DNA from: an uncultured Mucispirillum sp.
GTDB taxonomy: Bacteria; Chrysiogenota; Deferribacteres; Deferribacterales; Mucispirillaceae
Direction of reading: 5' to 3'
NCBI GenBank assembly: GCA_937890655.1
Contig: CALADT010000099.1
Location: 1-7,219, forward strand
Length of the DNA stretch: 7,219 nucleotides
The notes under the pieces were generated by a model. It saw nothing but the letters and a program-made list of their open reading frames with translations, did no database searches and had not been told where the DNA came from. The translations under genes were made by a program, and so were the position numbers. Below, in pieces: positions 6,914 to 7,219 of the stretch (positions are counted from its first letter, which is position 1; each line of letters starts with the position of its first letter).

Positions 6914-7186
6914 ATGAGTTATAGTTTTACAACTATTATTAATAATAAAGATGGAGTGCATGCTAGGTCTGCTGCTATGTTATTAAATATTGTAAAAAAA
7001 TATAATGTGGAAGCATATTTAGTGTATAAAGATAGCAAAGTTAATTTAATGCATTTAATGGAGATAATAGCATTATCTATTAGTTACGGTTCTGAAATAA
7101 CAGTTATAGTAGACGGTAATCAAGAAGATATTTGTGGTAAAGAAATTAAAAATGTAATAGATAATAATTTTGAGGTGATATCTTGA
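6914..7186 (+). CDS. ptsH: HPr-like phosphocarrier protein of the PTS, lacking the regulatory Ser46
   Basis: Small cytoplasmic carrier that passes phosphate from Enzyme I to EIIA. The 90 residues match the HPr length. The active-site region is NKDGVHARSAAMLL, with His16 as the phosphorylated residue (His15 in classical HPr) and Arg18 next to it. The usual HARPA motif here reads HARSA, with Ser in place of the helix-capping proline. In the regulatory segment, the classical NLKSIMGLMSL reads NLMHLMEIIALSI: His47 stands where Ser46 is normally phosphorylated by HPr kinase. Conserved hydrophobic positions and the SYGSEITVIVDG strand (compare GxGxxxTIxxxG) remain. AGGAG at 6903-6907 supports the ATG, one base after the EIID stop. 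Its position beside permease genes and ptsI supports a sugar-PTS HPr; an Npr-like regulatory role is an alternative. Confidence 0.92.
   Translation: MSYSFTTIINNKDGVHARSAAMLLNIVKKYNVEAYLVYKDSKVNLMHLMEIIALSISYGSEITVIVDGNQEDICGKEIKNVIDNNFEVIS
7172..7178 (+). promoter_or_regulatory. Shine-Dalgarno site for the TTG start of ptsI
   Basis: GAGGTGA, within the last codons of ptsH, ends 4 bases before the TTG at 7183-7185. It is a good anti-16S match and supports a coupled TTGA start for the next gene. Confidence 0.65.
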
Positions 7187-7219
7187 TAATAAAAAAAGGT
7201 TCATCACTTTCTAATGGTA
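7183..7219 (+). CDS. ptsI: Probable start of PTS Enzyme I (3' part outside window)
   Basis: Only 12 codons are visible, reading MIIKKGSSLSNG from a TTG start that overlaps the ptsH stop by four bases (TTGA). Enzyme I proteins typically begin with a short strand followed by a KGIxxSxGIAIG-like segment; KKGSSLSNG fits that, and ptsI directly after ptsH is the usual order. Enzyme I takes phosphate from phosphoenolpyruvate and gives it to HPr. No catalytic residue is visible in this fragment, so the call depends on N-terminal resemblance, ribosome site and context. Confidence 0.7.
   Translation, partial: MIIKKGSSLSNG

Noticed and set aside
1..7219. CRISPR arrays, insertion sequences, tRNA or rRNA genes, integration sites
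   Set aside because: No spaced direct repeats, transposase-like frames, terminal inverted repeats or RNA-gene signatures were seen; the window is filled with conserved housekeeping-type genes.

Overview
The window is AT-rich DNA (by eye roughly 30% G+C) from a Gram-negative-type bacterium: it carries the lipopolysaccharide (LPS) transport genes lptC, lptA and lptB. Everything readable is on the + strand in tightly packed genes with overlaps of 1 to 50 bases. The order lptC-lptA-lptB-rpoN-hpf-rapZ followed by mannose-type PTS genes, HPr and Enzyme I resembles the rpoN clusters of proteobacteria and of deltaproteobacterium-like phyla. The low G+C and this order would fit a Deferribacterota member such as a Mucispirillum relative. 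That placement is inference from general appearance, not from a database match.

Bases 2-1677 are an envelope block: the 3' part of lptC, then lptA (periplasmic LPS bridge protein, TTG start) and lptB (ATPase of the LPS exporter, GTG start). Bases 1677-3717 are a regulatory block: rpoN (sigma-54) and a long-type hibernation promoting factor (hpf). The hpf start lies inside rpoN, which gives RpoN an unusual C-terminal extension. A 16-bp stem-loop (3725-3760) fills the only sizeable intergenic gap.

Bases 3778-7219 are a RapZ/PTS block: rapZ, then separate genes for mannose-family EIIA, EIIB, EIIC and EIID, then HPr and the first 12 codons of a probable Enzyme I (ptsI). Together they could form a full phosphorelay: PEP to EI to HPr (His16) to EIIA (His8) to EIIB (His14) to sugar crossing through EIIC/EIID. 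Sugar specificity cannot be read from the sequence.

No wholly new system is evident. The points worth a second look are the absence of ptsN and hprK from the place where they usually lie, an HPr in which the regulatory Ser46 position is histidine, the stem-loop in that same gap, the RpoN tail overlapping hpf, and compact membrane subunits.
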